Below, one piece after another: positions 1 through 12,333 of a stretch of 64,000 bases of DNA. The notes below the pieces were generated by a model. That model did no database searches. It was not told the DNA's origin and saw nothing but the letters and a program-made list of their open reading frames with translations. This stretch comes from Smallanthus sonchifolius (taxonomy: Eukaryota; Streptophyta; Magnoliopsida; Asterales; Asteraceae), in contig CM042032.1 in assembly GCA_023525975.1 (NCBI GenBank), positions 69,772,260 to 69,836,259 of the forward strand, read 5' to 3'. Both the position numbers and the translations under genes were made by a program. How positions within the stretch are numbered: the stretch's first letter is position 1; every line of letters begins with the position of its first letter.

Positions 1-1574
1 GACGTTGGATGGAAGTCCTAAATGATTACGATTGCAAAATCTGTTATCATGAAGGAAAAGCTAATGTTGTAGCTGACGCCTTAAGTAGAAAATAACATGA
101 GAAACCTAAACGATTTCGTGCTTTAAGACTTGATCTCCAAATCGATCTTATCACTCGTATTAAGGAATCTCAGAAACTTGCTTTACAAGAACCCAACCTT
201 GAGAATGAAGGATTGGGAGGAATGATCGACCAATTGGTCAAGGGTAATGATGGAATTCTTATAATGAATAAAAGAATTTGGGTTCCTATATATGGAAACG
301 TACGTGAAGAAATTCTTGAAGAAGCCCGCAAATCTAAATACACCATGCATCCTGGAAGCGATAAAATGTATATAAACCTAAAAGCCAATTATTGGTGGAT
401 AGAAATGAAGAAACATATCGCTATCTATGTTCCAAAATGTTTAACCTATTCTCAAGTTAAAGCGGAATATCAAAAGCCATCTTGCTTGTTACAGCAACTT
501 GAAATTCCTGTCTGGAAATGGGAGATGATAACCATGGATTTCATTACTAAACTTCCCTGAACCAGTCGTGGGAATGATGTAACCTGGGTTATTATTGATA
601 GACTTACTAAGTCTGCTCATTTTCTTCTCATGAAAGAAACATTCAGCATGGATAAGCTGGCATAATTGTACGTTAATGAAATTGTATCATTACACAGTGT
701 GCCACTATCTATTGTGTTAGATAGAGATAGTAGATTTACTTCTCGATTCTGGCAAAGTTTTCAAAAAACTCTAGGTACAAAATTGAATCTTAGCACTTCC
801 TACCATCCTCAAACAGACGGGCAGAGTGAAAGAACCATCCAAACTCTTGAAGATATGTTAAGGGCTTGTGTTATTGATCTTGGAGGAAGTTAGGATGACC
901 ACCTACCTCTAATATAATTCTCCTAAAATAATAGCTATCATACGAGTATACATGCCGCTACTTTTAAAGCCTGATACGGTCGTAAATGTCAAACTCCGAT
1001 CTGTTGGTCCGAAATAGGAGAAAATCAGTTATCCAGACCTGAAATAGTCCTGGAAATGACTGAGTAAGTTATTCAAATAAAAGATAGATTGAAAGCGGCT
1101 CGTGATCGTCAAAAGAGTTATGCTGATAAGAGACGAAAGCCATTAGAATTCAACGTCGGTGATAACGTCCTGTTGAAAGTTTCACCATGGAAAGGCGTTG
1201 TAAGATATGGAAAGAAAGGAAAATTAAGTCCAAGATTCGTAGGACCATTCAAAATCTTGAAAAGAGTTGGGCTTGTGGACTATCAACTTGAATTACCAGA
1301 AGAGATGAATGGAGTACACGATGTATTCCATGTGTCAAATTTGCACAAGTGTCTGGCAGATAAATCTCTGGTAATACCCCTACAAGATGTAAAGGTAGAT
1401 GAAAAGTTGAAATTTATGGAACAACCCTTTCAAATCGAGGACACGCAGGAAAAGAAATTAAAAAGAAAGAAATTAATGATCGTGAAAGTGAAATGGAACT
1501 CCAGACATGGCCCTGAGTATATATGGGAACTGGAGTCAAAAATGAAAAAGAAATATCCTCACTTGTTCAAGTAA
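1..1574 (+). pseudogene. Decayed Ty3/gypsy chromovirus pol (RNase H end, integrase, chromodomain)
   Basis: One reading frame runs through the whole segment but is broken by stops at 93, 558, 663, 891, 915, 924, 972 and 1065. In order it holds the end of RNase H (VVADALSRK, stop at 93), the integrase zinc finger (about 340-460; the second cysteine of the CxxC pair is tyrosine, CLTY), and the integrase core with all three acidic residues still visible (ITMDFI, LDRDSRF, DGQSERT). A GPF/chromodomain tail follows at about 1140-1570 and ends in KKYPHLFK. The order RNase H, integrase, chromodomain is that of plant chromoviruses, probably Tekay-like. The 5' part lies outside the window. Several stops look like CGA to TGA, TGG to TAG or GAA to TAA. 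The copy cannot make an active protein. Confidence 0.93.
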
Positions 1575-1597
1575 TCTCGAGGACGAGATTAAAACAA

Positions 1598-1608
1598 GGT
1601 AGGGAGGA
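1598..1608 (+). other. Polypurine tract of the chromovirus
   Basis: A purine-rich run (GGTAGGGAGGA) directly precedes the TG of the 3' LTR. This is where plus-strand priming occurs in LTR retrotransposons, and it fixes the LTR start. Confidence 0.8.
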
Positions 1609-1721
1609 TGTAACACCTGCCATGAAAATGTCCAAGATTTGACTAAGGTACAAACCAGAAGGACTATAAGTGTAAATATACCAAAGATCAAGGTTCAAAA
1701 GGTAGAAAACTTAAAAATCCA

Positions 1722-2015
1722 ACGGTAACGGTCCGTTATGGGCTAGGCACGCGAACCCTGATGACGCGCCATGTGTCCGGTGACTAAGGAATGAATTCTG
1801 ACATGTGGAAACCCTATAACGGACCGTCACGCCTGGTAACGGTCCGTCACGGCCCCAGATTCACCCTGGTGCGCCACGTATCACTCCATAACGGACCGTC
1901 ACGCATGGTAACGATCCATCACGCCATAATTTGACCAGACAATGACATGTGTCTGATGACTCGCGAACCCTAGTCTGGTGACGGACCGTCACCACCCATA
2001 ACGGTCCGTCACGGG
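1722..2015 (+). repeat. Dispersed palindromic ACGG(A/T)CCGT motifs in U3
   Basis: The nonamer ACGGACCGT or its complement ACGGTCCGT occurs about seven times in under 300 bp, in alternating orientations and often in pairs about 12 bp apart, usually followed by CACG. One further pair member is degenerate. All copies lie upstream of the TATA box, which suggests protein-binding sites in the U3 promoter. Confidence 0.7.
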
Positions 2016-2029
2016 CTCAGGCTTTGCCC

Positions 2030-2037
2030 TATAAATA
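2030..2037 (+). promoter_or_regulatory. TATA box of the chromovirus LTR
   Basis: TATAAATA sits about 420 bp into the LTR just after the palindromic motif cluster. Transcription would be expected to start near 2060, marking the U3/R border. Confidence 0.65.
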
Positions 2038-3148
2038 GATGGTCAAGTTTATTTCCATTCTTCACACCAACATCAATTTTCTCTTCACCAATCCGTTCTA
2101 GAGACGTCCTAGCTCGCTCCCGACGATCCTGATTCAAATCCCGCTCATTGTAGTGCTCGGTTTAAAAAGAAAACGCTCGTAAAGGTGCTGATACGCTAGA
2201 GAAAGAAAGTTAAGAAGATAGTCTATAAGCTTTCAACTTAGAGGCTCATTCCTATAAACCATGGTGAATACTTTCTCTCTCTGAAAACTTGTGTCAAACA
2301 TTTTATTTACGAAAATGGCCAAATAAAGGTTAAGGAAATAATGCTCAACGTTCTTCTATGAACAAAGCATTCAGGCCATAGGTATGCATAAAACTTGCAA
2401 GGGATACACAGATCTCGGGTGAAATTCCCGGACTGCGGCTGTTGCTTGTCTTATAACAACTTCGGAGCCAAACCTGTCCATTGTTATAAGACATGACGCT
2501 TGTGTGTACTGTGGTGCGATCGAACAAGACGGGCCTGCTGAATGTGTGGATTGAACATAAAGTTGTGATTATGAAATTAATACTTGTTTGTGCCAAATGA
2601 TTTTATTGTCTAGATAATTGAATTCACGGCGTTCGCGCTGACGTTTTATTTTCAAAATGTTTTCACGAAATGAATAAATTGAAATAAGAATGGGGTATGG
2701 GCAGACATCATATCTGACCCAAGATTGGAAAATGTGAGAGGCAGACATCAGATCTGACCTATGAAAAAGATAACTTGCATGTTGGATTCTCAGGCCTCGT
2801 GTATAGAAAATCCTAAAGAAAAGAAAAAGGAGATAGGACCAGATGACTGATCAACCCTGGATAGTACTATTTCTGGTAGCTATAGATGTATTTGATTTCA
2901 AACTCTGTTTTGTAATCAAAAATGAAAAATGGTATTTAAATCCCTACGTTTATAAAGTAAATATAAAACTTTTGTCTTCCAACTGAGTTTTGATATTTAT
3001 AAATACAACCCTTGAGGTTGAAAGAATGTTGAAACGATCCTTTTGAAAAGACTTCCGCTGTATTTATAAAAACTCTTAAATCAAAGTTCAAAGGTGATAC
3101 CAATCAGGCTCGCACACGTCCAGGGGGTGCCTGGGGCGGGGTGTGACA

Positions 3149-3660
3149 ATAACCGAAATTAACTGATGATTATGGTTAAGATTCTTTGATTAACCGATCA
3201 AGCGGTTATGGTTATGGTTAAGGGTGTCTCATAATCGAACATTAACCGAACCGAACCAATACAACCCTATGCATATGATATATGCACAAAATGAAAATGA
3301 CTTCCCTCATTCACTATGATTATGGTTAAGGGTGCACAAAATATATATGCACACATGTTTCTTTCAATTGTCAAATACATTTGTAGATAACTAACACATT
3401 AATTATAAATTTATGACTAGAAAAAAAATAATACTACTAACATAATCCCAAGTCTTTTACTAAAAAATGTGATTCGTGATTACGGAACGAAAGTGGTTAA
3501 TTAACCGAAATTAACCGAAACCGAACCATAACCATAACCGAAAAGCGTTTAACCGACCAAGCGGTTATGGTAATGGTTATAGAAGAGGGCATAACCGACC
3601 AAACGGTTATGGTTATGGAAAAGGCCAAAACCAACCCATCACCGACTTTGCACATCCCTA
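3149..3660. repeat. AACCG/GGTTATGG-rich hAT-like repeat remnant
   Basis: Imperfect AACCGAA, CGGTTATGG and GGTTAAGGG words recur on both strands. The right end reads CCGACTTTGCACATCCCTA, a terminus style (complement TAGGGATGTGCAAAG) typical of short non-autonomous plant hAT elements. The left end is missing, probably cut by the LTR at 1609-3148. No coding capacity is seen. Confidence 0.5.
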
Positions 3661-4400
3661 TAAACTATAAGAAAGACTTCAAGAACATAACTTACTAAAA
3701 CTACTTCATTAATTAATTAAAGTTCAACTAACCCGAGCAATACAAGAGGACTAGTCATAAATGACCATACAAGTGACTCCACTAACCCTTAGACATTGTG
3801 TGGAAGTATTCCAACACTAAGAGATAGTGGGTATAGGTTGCCTCTTGATTACTTGAACGAGAAGAATCATTTCATATTACAAGACATGGAAAAGGAAAAT
3901 AAACAAAGAAAATCTAAAACGGACCAAAACCGAGAGAATTCCGCCTCTAGCAGAGTGCTATGGCCTTCACAACCCTTGGTCTTGGACATCTAAAACACTA
4001 TAAAGAGCTTGCTATTTATAGGCTAAGATTTTGGCAATGCACGGCCGTGCATTGGATTGCATGGGCGTGCAAAGTACCCTTTTCTTACATGTGGGGAATC
4101 TGGTAGCTTTAAGGAGAACAGGAGAGAATTTTGGGGTTTGCACGGCCGTGCATTGCCCTAAAATGCTCCCTATTGACTTTTTGACTTCTAGCTTTGACCT
4201 TATGTGTCCGGTTTCGTTCAATTAGCTCTCGAATGCTGATTTCTCCTTGGTTTTGAGTGATTTCTTCGTGTTTTTGTATATCAAGGTCAACTATCATGTT
4301 ATAACACAATTGAGTGGATTAAGTATCAATTATTATCATATTACCTTTAATTGTGATGAATTCGGGGGTAATTATGCATGCAAAACATGTATAATTTACG
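3661..4400 (-). repeat. Probable copia-type LTR, minus strand
   Basis: Read on the minus strand this has a U3-like part with two GCACGGCCGTGC palindromes (around 4037-4050 and 4139-4152), then TATAAATA (4013-4020), then a T-rich R/U5-like part. The orientation agrees with the minus-strand copia pol remnant at 4954-5764, so it may be that element's 3' LTR. The outer borders are not resolved. A 65-codon open frame at 3796-3993 has no recognisable features and is probably chance. Confidence 0.45.
4013..4020 (-). promoter_or_regulatory. TATA box in minus-strand LTR
   Basis: TATAAATA on the minus strand, immediately downstream (in minus orientation) of the palindromic U3-like motifs. Confidence 0.5.
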
Positions 4401-4953
4401 TCATATCAACTGGTCTCCACTAAATTTCTCTACCATAGTATCTCTTTACTTCATTATCACGCGTTCAATACATCCCTTAAGTACGTACATACACCCAACA
4501 CTAGGGTAATCTTCATCAGTTCTCGAGGTTTCTCAAAAGCTCATTTACCTTCGTCCTGTCTGTTTCAATAGCCAAACACTTGCTTTATTTGAATGCTCCA
4601 CGGGAGCTCACTTTAAGCTAGTGTTAAATTTACCAGCGTAGGCATCTCCTTCCAAGTTACTTATGTGTAATCCTGCACTTACCCTTCATGAGTTTCACTT
4701 TCCTCAGTGTTGCTCTACCATTACTACGCGATCACCGACCGCGTCTCGTTCATCATGTACGAACATGAAGTCCGTCTGCTCACAAGCCTCAGCTATCCGT
4801 TGTCTTCGTTTGGAGAAAACATCCCCGTTTCTCTTGTTCCTCGCATCGACTGGGTCCTTCATGTGGAACGTGTTCCATGAAGACCCTTCGTCACCTTGTT
4901 AACTCCGTGCTGGAATCTCCAACGTCATCACCTTGATCTCATCATAAATATCT
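4401..4953. other. Unassigned sequence between copia LTR and pol remnant
   Basis: No intact gene or named motif was recognised. It lies between the putative 3' LTR and the RNase H end of a minus-strand copia element and may be degraded retroelement DNA. The 79-codon plus-strand open frame at 4663-4902 has no recognisable domain. Confidence 0.4.
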
Positions 4954-5764
4954 CTAGTTAAGCGTCCACATATATGCTTTCATCATCAAAAATTTTGGTG
5001 CGTTAATGTTATATTGGGTTAGTAGATAGATGGACAACACTAACGTTGTCATAGTAGACAATGGAGGCATGACAATGATGCTCAAGAAGTAGATTTCGTA
5101 TCCAACATGTCTTAACAATAGCATTAGCAGCTCCGCTATATCCAGCCTCGGCACTAGAGCGAGAGACAGTAGTCTCATGCATAGAAGGCAAAGATACATA
5201 TTTATCACCCAATGACACATAATACCCTAAAGTGGATCGACGAGTATCTGGACAACCTCCCCGGTCAATGTCCAAATAGGCTATAAGATCATATGTGGAT
5301 GACATATATAGTTTAAGCCCATGAACTAAGGTGTCAATAATGTAACAAAGAATACGCTTGAAAGCATTGTGGTTCTCGAGGATCATGCATATATATATAT
5401 ATATACAAACTTGATGAACTGTATATGAGATGCCTGGTCGAATGAACATTAAGTATTGTAAAGCACAAGCAATACTTCGATATAACGAGGGGCATTTAAC
5501 TAAGGGCACGTAAGACAGCTTTAGAATTAACGTCAATGAGGGTCGAAGTCGGCTTACAATTAGACGTCTTAGCATGATCTAAAATGTCTCAAGTACACTG
5601 AATTTAAGAGAGAAACATCTCTTCTTTATTGCGACTTGCACCAATTCCCAAAAAATAGTGTAGAAGCCCCTAATTACCCATGGCAAACTCGGGCTCAAAG
5701 AAGTGATAATGTGACATATCAACTCATTAGAGGAACAGGTAACAATAACATCATCCCTAGGCAC
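4954..5764 (-). pseudogene. Degenerate Ty1/copia reverse transcriptase-RNase H remnant
   Basis: The minus strand carries copia-specific landmarks in order. A decayed end of reverse transcriptase is followed by a connection segment (SLYRSIACALQYL, RPGISYTVHQV) and RNase H (YLDIDRGGCPDTRRSTLGYY, SRSSAEAGYSGAANA, YYDNVSVVHLSTNP). Frameshifts separate 5579-5764 from 5009-5575, and an AT microsatellite (5389-5404) interrupts the connection region. There is no intact frame. The element continued upstream on the minus strand, but that part is replaced by other repeats. Confidence 0.85.
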
Positions 5765-5812
5765 GATCGTGCCTAGGCTTCTAGAATCTTCCTGAATGGT
5801 CCCAAGGGAGGC

Positions 5813-5817
5813 ATGGT
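5813..5817. repeat. Left target-site duplication ATGGT
   Basis: ATGGT precedes the LTR start at 5818 and is repeated exactly at 8615-8619. Confidence 0.85.
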
Positions 5818-8614
5818 TGTGACAACAGACAATTTCAGGTCATTAACTGTTCCCGTCATTTTCATAATTACGTGCAATTAAATGCATATCATACTTCATT
5901 AGAGTAATTACGTTCATTTCATACATAGCAAAGTCCGATCATTAAATATCACACATTGGTAATTCGGTGAATTACCGTGTCGCACACGCGTCCAGTCACA
6001 CACGAACATTGGTGACGTTCAAGTTGAAAATTCAAAGTATGATTTGGAGTATAAAAATTATATGTAATACTGCGATTAATTATTTCATGCCTATATTAAT
6101 TTATTGAGAAATTTTAGAGCGAGTTTTAGTTAAAATACAGTACAAATATACCGCGATATGCACCAAAGGATAACATATTTTGCAACATTTATTTAATTAT
6201 ATTAAACAAAATACTTTTTAATTAATAAAGTGATTTATTTAATTAAAATACAATAAAATCTTTTTTTTAAGTCTAATTACGAGCATTTTTGGGAAATCAC
6301 CAAAGCCATTACTACATTCCATCCTCACCCAATAACACCCCTCTATGACCACCCTAAGTCATAATTATTTTTTGTAAAGAGATCTCCATCTCTCTCATCT
6401 TTACCTATAATTACCCACTACTAGTTGCACATGCACTTTTTGCATACACTTAACAAATCAAGCAACAAACTCTCCCCCTCTCCCTCCCTTGAAATTTCGG
6501 CCACCCACACCACCACCTACACCACCCATTTTTATTGAGTTTCAAGCCATTCAAGCAACATCCTAGGTGTCCTCAATGTCATTTCAAGTCAAAGATTCAA
6601 GCTTTCTATCATGTTTGCATCTTTAAGTTTGGAACCCACTTCATTTTTCTATTTTAACATCTTTTATTTATTATTGTGTTTAAACCTATACACCCAACAA
6701 ATGTCATCATTTTAAAAGACTAAACTTAAAACATGTAACTTTCATTTTTGTCAAGGTTGGTGCAATATGCTTTGTATTTGTGATTTATTTTGTTTTTATA
6801 TCATGGATGATACATGCATGATAATGGATCATCATTTTGGTTAAATGCGTGTTGATAGATCGTATTTCTTATTAAAGTAACTTTGTTGGTTTCAAAACCG
6901 GGTTTTGAGTTAAAGATAGATTTGTTATCATTTGGGTTTACAAGAGTTTTTTTTTCACATAAAATATATGTATGTTTTTGTGTTGGATGGTTATTTTTGC
7001 TACATGCAAATCACTAGAGCAACTTGCTAAATAAGGAAACTTTGTTGAAACAAAAATTGGGTTTAAGCTTTAAAATGGTTTTGATGAAGGAAATGTATAT
7101 GTTAATACATATGTAACTATTTAAAAACATTAGATGATATAAAACATTTGAGTCATTTGGTTGCATGGATCCATGGATCCATGGACACTGATGGAACATT
7201 TAGTCATAAAAAGGTTTATTTTGGAATCATTTGAAAAGATACATAGATTTTGGATTATTAAATATATATGGTTTTATAAGACATATTCTTCAAATAACGA
7301 GTTTATACATAGACAGTTTTATTAAAAGGATATACAATAGTGTGAAGAATAAAAATATATAAATATATATTTTTGGAACAAAAATATATTTTATTACATG
7401 CATGGAACATTGAAGGATTTCATTATATAAAAATAATAAAGATTACTTTTGGTATCGATGTGGTTACAAATATGTATACATATCTATTTACAAAATAAGG
7501 AATATATTATGTACTAATCGAATTACGACTCGAGTCAAGTTTTCGAATATTATATTTTTGGACTTAAACACAAGGAGATATGGATTCGTGAATATTTGTA
7601 ACACTTATTATTGTTTATATTTATTTTTTAAATAAATATATTTTATCAAGTCAATAGTGTCACCAACACGTCGTCGAGTTAAACATGGTAAAACATTTGG
7701 AAATCAAACACACGTTACATAATGAGTCGAGTTTGGGGAATTGGTCACATGATCAAGTATAAACATTTCATAGAACTAATAGTCTTAAACGTTTTAGGAC
7801 ACGATTAGGTCGGTGTACTTTTGGACGTTTGCTACATATACATTTATTGCATTCACTACTTGCGTACCAGGTGAGTTTCACGACCCTTATTTTCATACTG
7901 TTTTAGGTAGAAAACATGCAAATCATTTTTATCATGAAAATAGCTATCATTTATTGATTACATGAATTAACATGGCATCAAAATTAAGTCCCTACAATTC
8001 TAGACCGTTAATTTGATAAGCGTGGTAATCGTGGATAGAGCTATTTGGGTTAACAACCCCACCTATTGGCTTGGAGCCAATCGGGTGCATTATTTGCCAG
8101 TCGTTACAATGTGTGTGATGCGACATTGTGTTTTGGGCATCTCATATAATCATGCCAGCTTCGGTATAGGAGTTCATCGTAATTTTAATACAATTTATTG
8201 TTGGATATACAATATCATTTCTTATGCTATGGTTTAAAGTAAACATTTTCGATTATTAAAACTTGTGAACTCACCAAGTTTTTGTTGACACATTTTAGCA
8301 TGTTTTTCTTAGGTTGTTGATTGCATTGGAGTCATATTTGGATTGTCATCATGGAGTCACACAGCATATATGATCATGCATAGGGCCCTTACTATTAAAG
8401 CTTTTGATTTTGAACATCGTCTTGCAAACATTTGAATTTGAAACGTTGATTTTGGATTTATGTAATCGTGTGAACTCCACTAATGTTTTTAAACTCGGTT
8501 TAATATCTTAAATGTTGGTTTTTGAACTAATATAGAGGTCGTTCGATGTGATCAATGACTATGGTATTTATGAACGTCGCGCCTCGCGGTTTCTGCCGTT
8601 GGCGGGGTGTGACA
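5818..8614 (+). mobile_element. Solo LTR 1 (Ty3/gypsy-type, 2797 bp)
   Basis: It starts TGTGACAACAG and ends GGCGGGGTGTGACA, bounded by the perfect 5-bp duplication ATGGT. No internal retroelement domain lies between, so this is a single LTR left by recombination between the two LTRs of a full element. It contains a splice-donor-like block (CCAGGTGAGT, donor at 7871) and an acceptor-like block (CTCACC, then TTCTTAG ending at 8312) shared with five other LTRs in this window. Small open frames inside it have no recognisable domains. Confidence 0.85.
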
Positions 8615-8619
8615 ATGGT

Positions 8620-9234
8620 CGTGCCTGGCCATGCACGGTCGTGCCTTTCTCCTGACTTTCACAGATTGTTGCCTTTTTCTTTGAATTTTCATTCCTTTTT
8701 GCCCATGAGGTCAAATAATCTGCAAAAATCAAAAGAGAACCAATTTAGTCCATATTCTAGTGTAATTGTCGAGACATCAACCAAATATGGGGATGTTATG
8801 TATGAAAAATATGTATAAATTGATGCACATCAAAATCCTAACTTTATGGGATCGTTTAGATAACTACTTGTCATGTTGGCACGTTTAATCCCATATGTGC
8901 CTACTGTAGTTTGCGTTTAGTCTGAGCACTTACCCACAAACATAGAATGATATTTCATCCTTCTCTTGGAACATGTGAATCGGGCCAAGACTCTTGGAAT
9001 TCGCGATTCACCTCATCCAACATACCCAACCCAAGACTCTCGACTATGAGCATGTCGTCCAAGTGATCCAAAATGGGCGGCAACTAACTTATCGTTTTAA
9101 AAGAATTTTGAAATGTTTTAGAATCTCATGTTGAAAACATTTTGCAAGGAATCATTAAAACCCAATTAATGACAGTTTTATAAAATCTCTATTTTATTTT
9201 GTTCTTTCGTTTTAATAAAACATATTATCGGGCG
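8620..9234. other. Repeat remnant split by two solo LTRs
   Basis: Begins with GCACGGTCGTGC-type palindromic motifs also seen at 4037, 4139 and 5760, then non-coding AT-rich sequence. The 87-codon open frame starting at 8555 runs out of the LTR and has no domain. Probably the older host element into which solo LTRs 1 and 2 inserted. Confidence 0.4.
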
Positions 9235-9239
9235 CTTCA

Positions 9240-12200
9240 TGTGGCAACCGCGACTTTTCGGGTCAACACCGTTTCTTAACCTTTTTATATTTTCATATTT
9301 TTATATCTTATAGTTTTATATTGTTATTTGTTTGTAGAAGTTCTAGGAACTTTACCTTAGACGAACACTAAGTTAACAACTAGAATACCCGGTTAAGTGC
9401 CTACACCACGTGAAACGCGAACGCGTAAAATAAAACGGCTAAAATTTATACCTCCATAAATAAATTTTATATTTTTTATTTATATTTTAGTTGATGGTGA
9501 ATTTTATTTTATTTATTTGTACTAACTTTTGTGAATCTTATTATACTAACGATTACCAGTGGTTCACCCGGTATTACCCGATACAAGTTTTTAAAACGAT
9601 CAAGTTTTCATCTTTCAAAAAACCCGTCAAAAATTTATTATTTTATTTCAAAACTTATTTATGTAGATGAACACATTTATTTATTTGTTGTTGGGAGCCA
9701 ATTTTATAAAAAAATTCAAGAGTTTATAAAAATTATTTTTATAAAATTTCATCTACACACACTTAAACCCTTTATTTAACCAACTCCCTCCCACCCCCTC
9801 TTTTTCTCTAAAAATTCAGCCCCTCACCTCTCTCACTACACTCTCATTGTCTCTCCATCTCTATCTCAAGAACACACAATTTTTATCTTTTTTTGGCTTG
9901 AGCTTCTTTTGAATCTTGAAGATTTTGGTTTGTTCTTGCTATTGCCAGAGATTTAAAGGTATAATCTTGTTGTTTTACATCCTAAATTTTCTGTTTTAAA
10001 GGTTGCATGGATGATCCATGAACACCAAGAACACACACTACACACACTCACTTTAATCTTCCATTTTTGTTGTTTTAAGAGTTTAAAGTTGAAATCTTTC
10101 ATTTTTAACAAGGATTCATGGAGGATTTTCAATTTTAATCATCCATGAAGAATTTATTTGGTCAAATCTTTTAAAAAGTTGAAGAAAAATCTCAAGAACA
10201 CCAAGTGTTCTTCATAAGTGTTCATCTTGAATTTTAAAGCTTTGATTTTGATTTTCTTTGTATGTTTGGAACCACCATTTGATTGTAGGTTGTTTAAACA
10301 AGTAATCACAGAATATTTAGTACCCAAAAACATTATCAAAGGGCTGGATTGTGAGGTATAACATGTTTTGATTATTTGTTTGAGTTCTTGAATATTCAAG
10401 AACATGTATGTTCTTGATGGGTTTTTATGAACATGTGATCTAACTTTCAAATTTATTTTTAAACTAAAGTTTATATATTAAAAGTAAGATCTGGAAAGTT
10501 TGGCAATCTAACTCCAAATGAATTATTTACTAGAATTTGTGCAAGTTTAATATAATTTAATAAATGGAAATTGGAAAAATACCTATGAGTATTGAAAAAT
10601 TATGGAATTTGAACAGTGATTATTATATTATAAATTAAGACTCCTGTCTAAATTTCCTGAAAATTAGAGTTGTTTAAGTAGGTGTTTAGTATTTATGAAG
10701 ATTAAATAAATGAATTTGGGATCATATACTTCTTGATAACTTTTGACTTGAAACTTATAGTAGAATTTCATATGGACCTAAAAATAACCTGGTAAAAATT
10801 TGGTGAAGTTTGGACACGTTTAACTATTTTTCCGAATTTGTTGAATTTTAATAATATTATATTTACAATAAATAATCTGGGTAATGAAAAATTTTGAAAA
10901 TTGGTCAGAAATTTTTATTGATATATATGAACAATTGGTATAAGTTTCAAGCATTAATTTTATGTCTAAGTATGATTTTAGAATTATGGTCCACTAAAAC
11001 TTTATAAAAAGTTACTATTTTTGGAAATTTTTGTATAAAAATGTTTTTATAAAAGTCTTAAGTGATGTTGGACAGAAGTATTAAATTATCAAAAACATAA
11101 TTTTGGACTTTTAATTTAGATGCTAAGATCACACTAAAACCTTAATTTCTGACGAATCGGATTTTTATACCATAAACTGAACTTTACGCGCGTAACCACG
11201 TTTTTGGTCAAACGAAACCGTGACTTGAGATTTTATCATATATGACTTTATAACTACTGATATTCATTAATAAAATCTAAAACTTGAGGTTTCAAAGTCA
11301 CGAATATATATAAAAGTCGGTTTTACAACTTTAAGCGGTTCATACACTTATGCACAAGTTTTTTGGTATGCAATAGATTGCATAGCCACTTTTATTTTGT
11401 TGACTTGGTCACATATTTTAGGAGTCCTAAATGCATTATTTGTGTCTACTTGATTAGTAGGACTCGGTTAGGACACCTGTTTTTGTGGCTTCCGTGGATT
11501 TTGCCGTACTTCGGTAGAATTTGGTTGTTAACCGTACTTTGTGGCTTTTGTTGACTAAGTCACACTAATCACCGACGTTGTTCAGGTGAGTTTCGCGGCC
11601 CCACTTTACTTACTGTTTACTGTTTTTAGGGGAAAGCTGTTTCTTTATTTATTTTTAGTCATATGTTATATGATACATTGATACATAAGTTTATTATTTT
11701 TTTAATGCCTTAAAGTCTCCAATTTTGAGCAATCAATTAGCTGAGCGTAGCCGTTGGGAATTTTGACTAGTACTACTTGGGTTGACACCCCCGCTCATGG
11801 TTTGGTCGCGCAACCAGACTTGTAGGGTCACTTGGGCGCAAAGTTAGCCAATTTTTAGGCGGTTGTTTGCATTAGACTTTCGTATGGGGTACTTTATTTT
11901 TATTTTGTCGAGGCTTTGATTAATATGTTGTATAATACATGTGTACTCGATCAATGGATTTTTTATCACTTTGGATTTTTATCAGAAACTTTTTAATGAG
12001 TCGCAAAACCTTCGAACTCACCAACTATTTATATAGTTGAAACATTTACGAAACATGCTTTCAGGTAAACAGAATTAAAGAAGAGATTTTGGGGGCTCGC
12101 TTTTGAATTATAATTATTGTTTTTAGTTTTGGTTATGTATTTTGGTTGTAGTCAGACATTTAGACACTTTGTAATGTTTTAGAGATTTTGTTTTGTATTT

Positions 12201-12328
12201 GTACTTTCGTCAGAAGCATGTAGTATGGTTCAATATAATGCACAATTTTCCTTTTAGTTTCTCTTGTACTTGTGTCCAATGCGATATACTTGTTACATCC
12301 CGTACTTCCGCCTTGGCGGGGTGTGACA
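9240..12328 (+). mobile_element. Solo LTR 2 (Ty3/gypsy-type, 3089 bp)
   Basis: It starts TGTGGCAACCGCG, ends GGCGGGGTGTGACA, and is flanked by the exact 5-bp duplication CTTCA (9235-9239 and 12329-12333). No gag or pol lies inside. The conserved LTR blocks are present: donor TTCAGGTGAGT (GT at 11586) and acceptor CTTTCAG (ending 12064), the latter preceded by a CAACTAT...ATAGTTG hairpin. Its last 14 bases match those of solo LTR 1, so the two are related families. Confidence 0.86.
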
Positions 12329-12333
12329 CTTCA

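Larger units (their letters stand above)
1609..3148 (+). repeat. 3' LTR of the chromovirus (about 1540 bp)
   Basis: It starts TGTAACACC right after the polypurine tract and ends GGGGTGTGACA, giving the TG...CA termini expected of an LTR. It contains palindromic U3 motifs at 1725-2015 and a TATA box at 2030. The upstream LTR is outside the window, so the boundaries rest on the termini, the polypurine tract and the change of sequence type at 3149. The LTR appears to have inserted into an AACCG-rich repeat that resumes at 3149. Confidence 0.8.
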
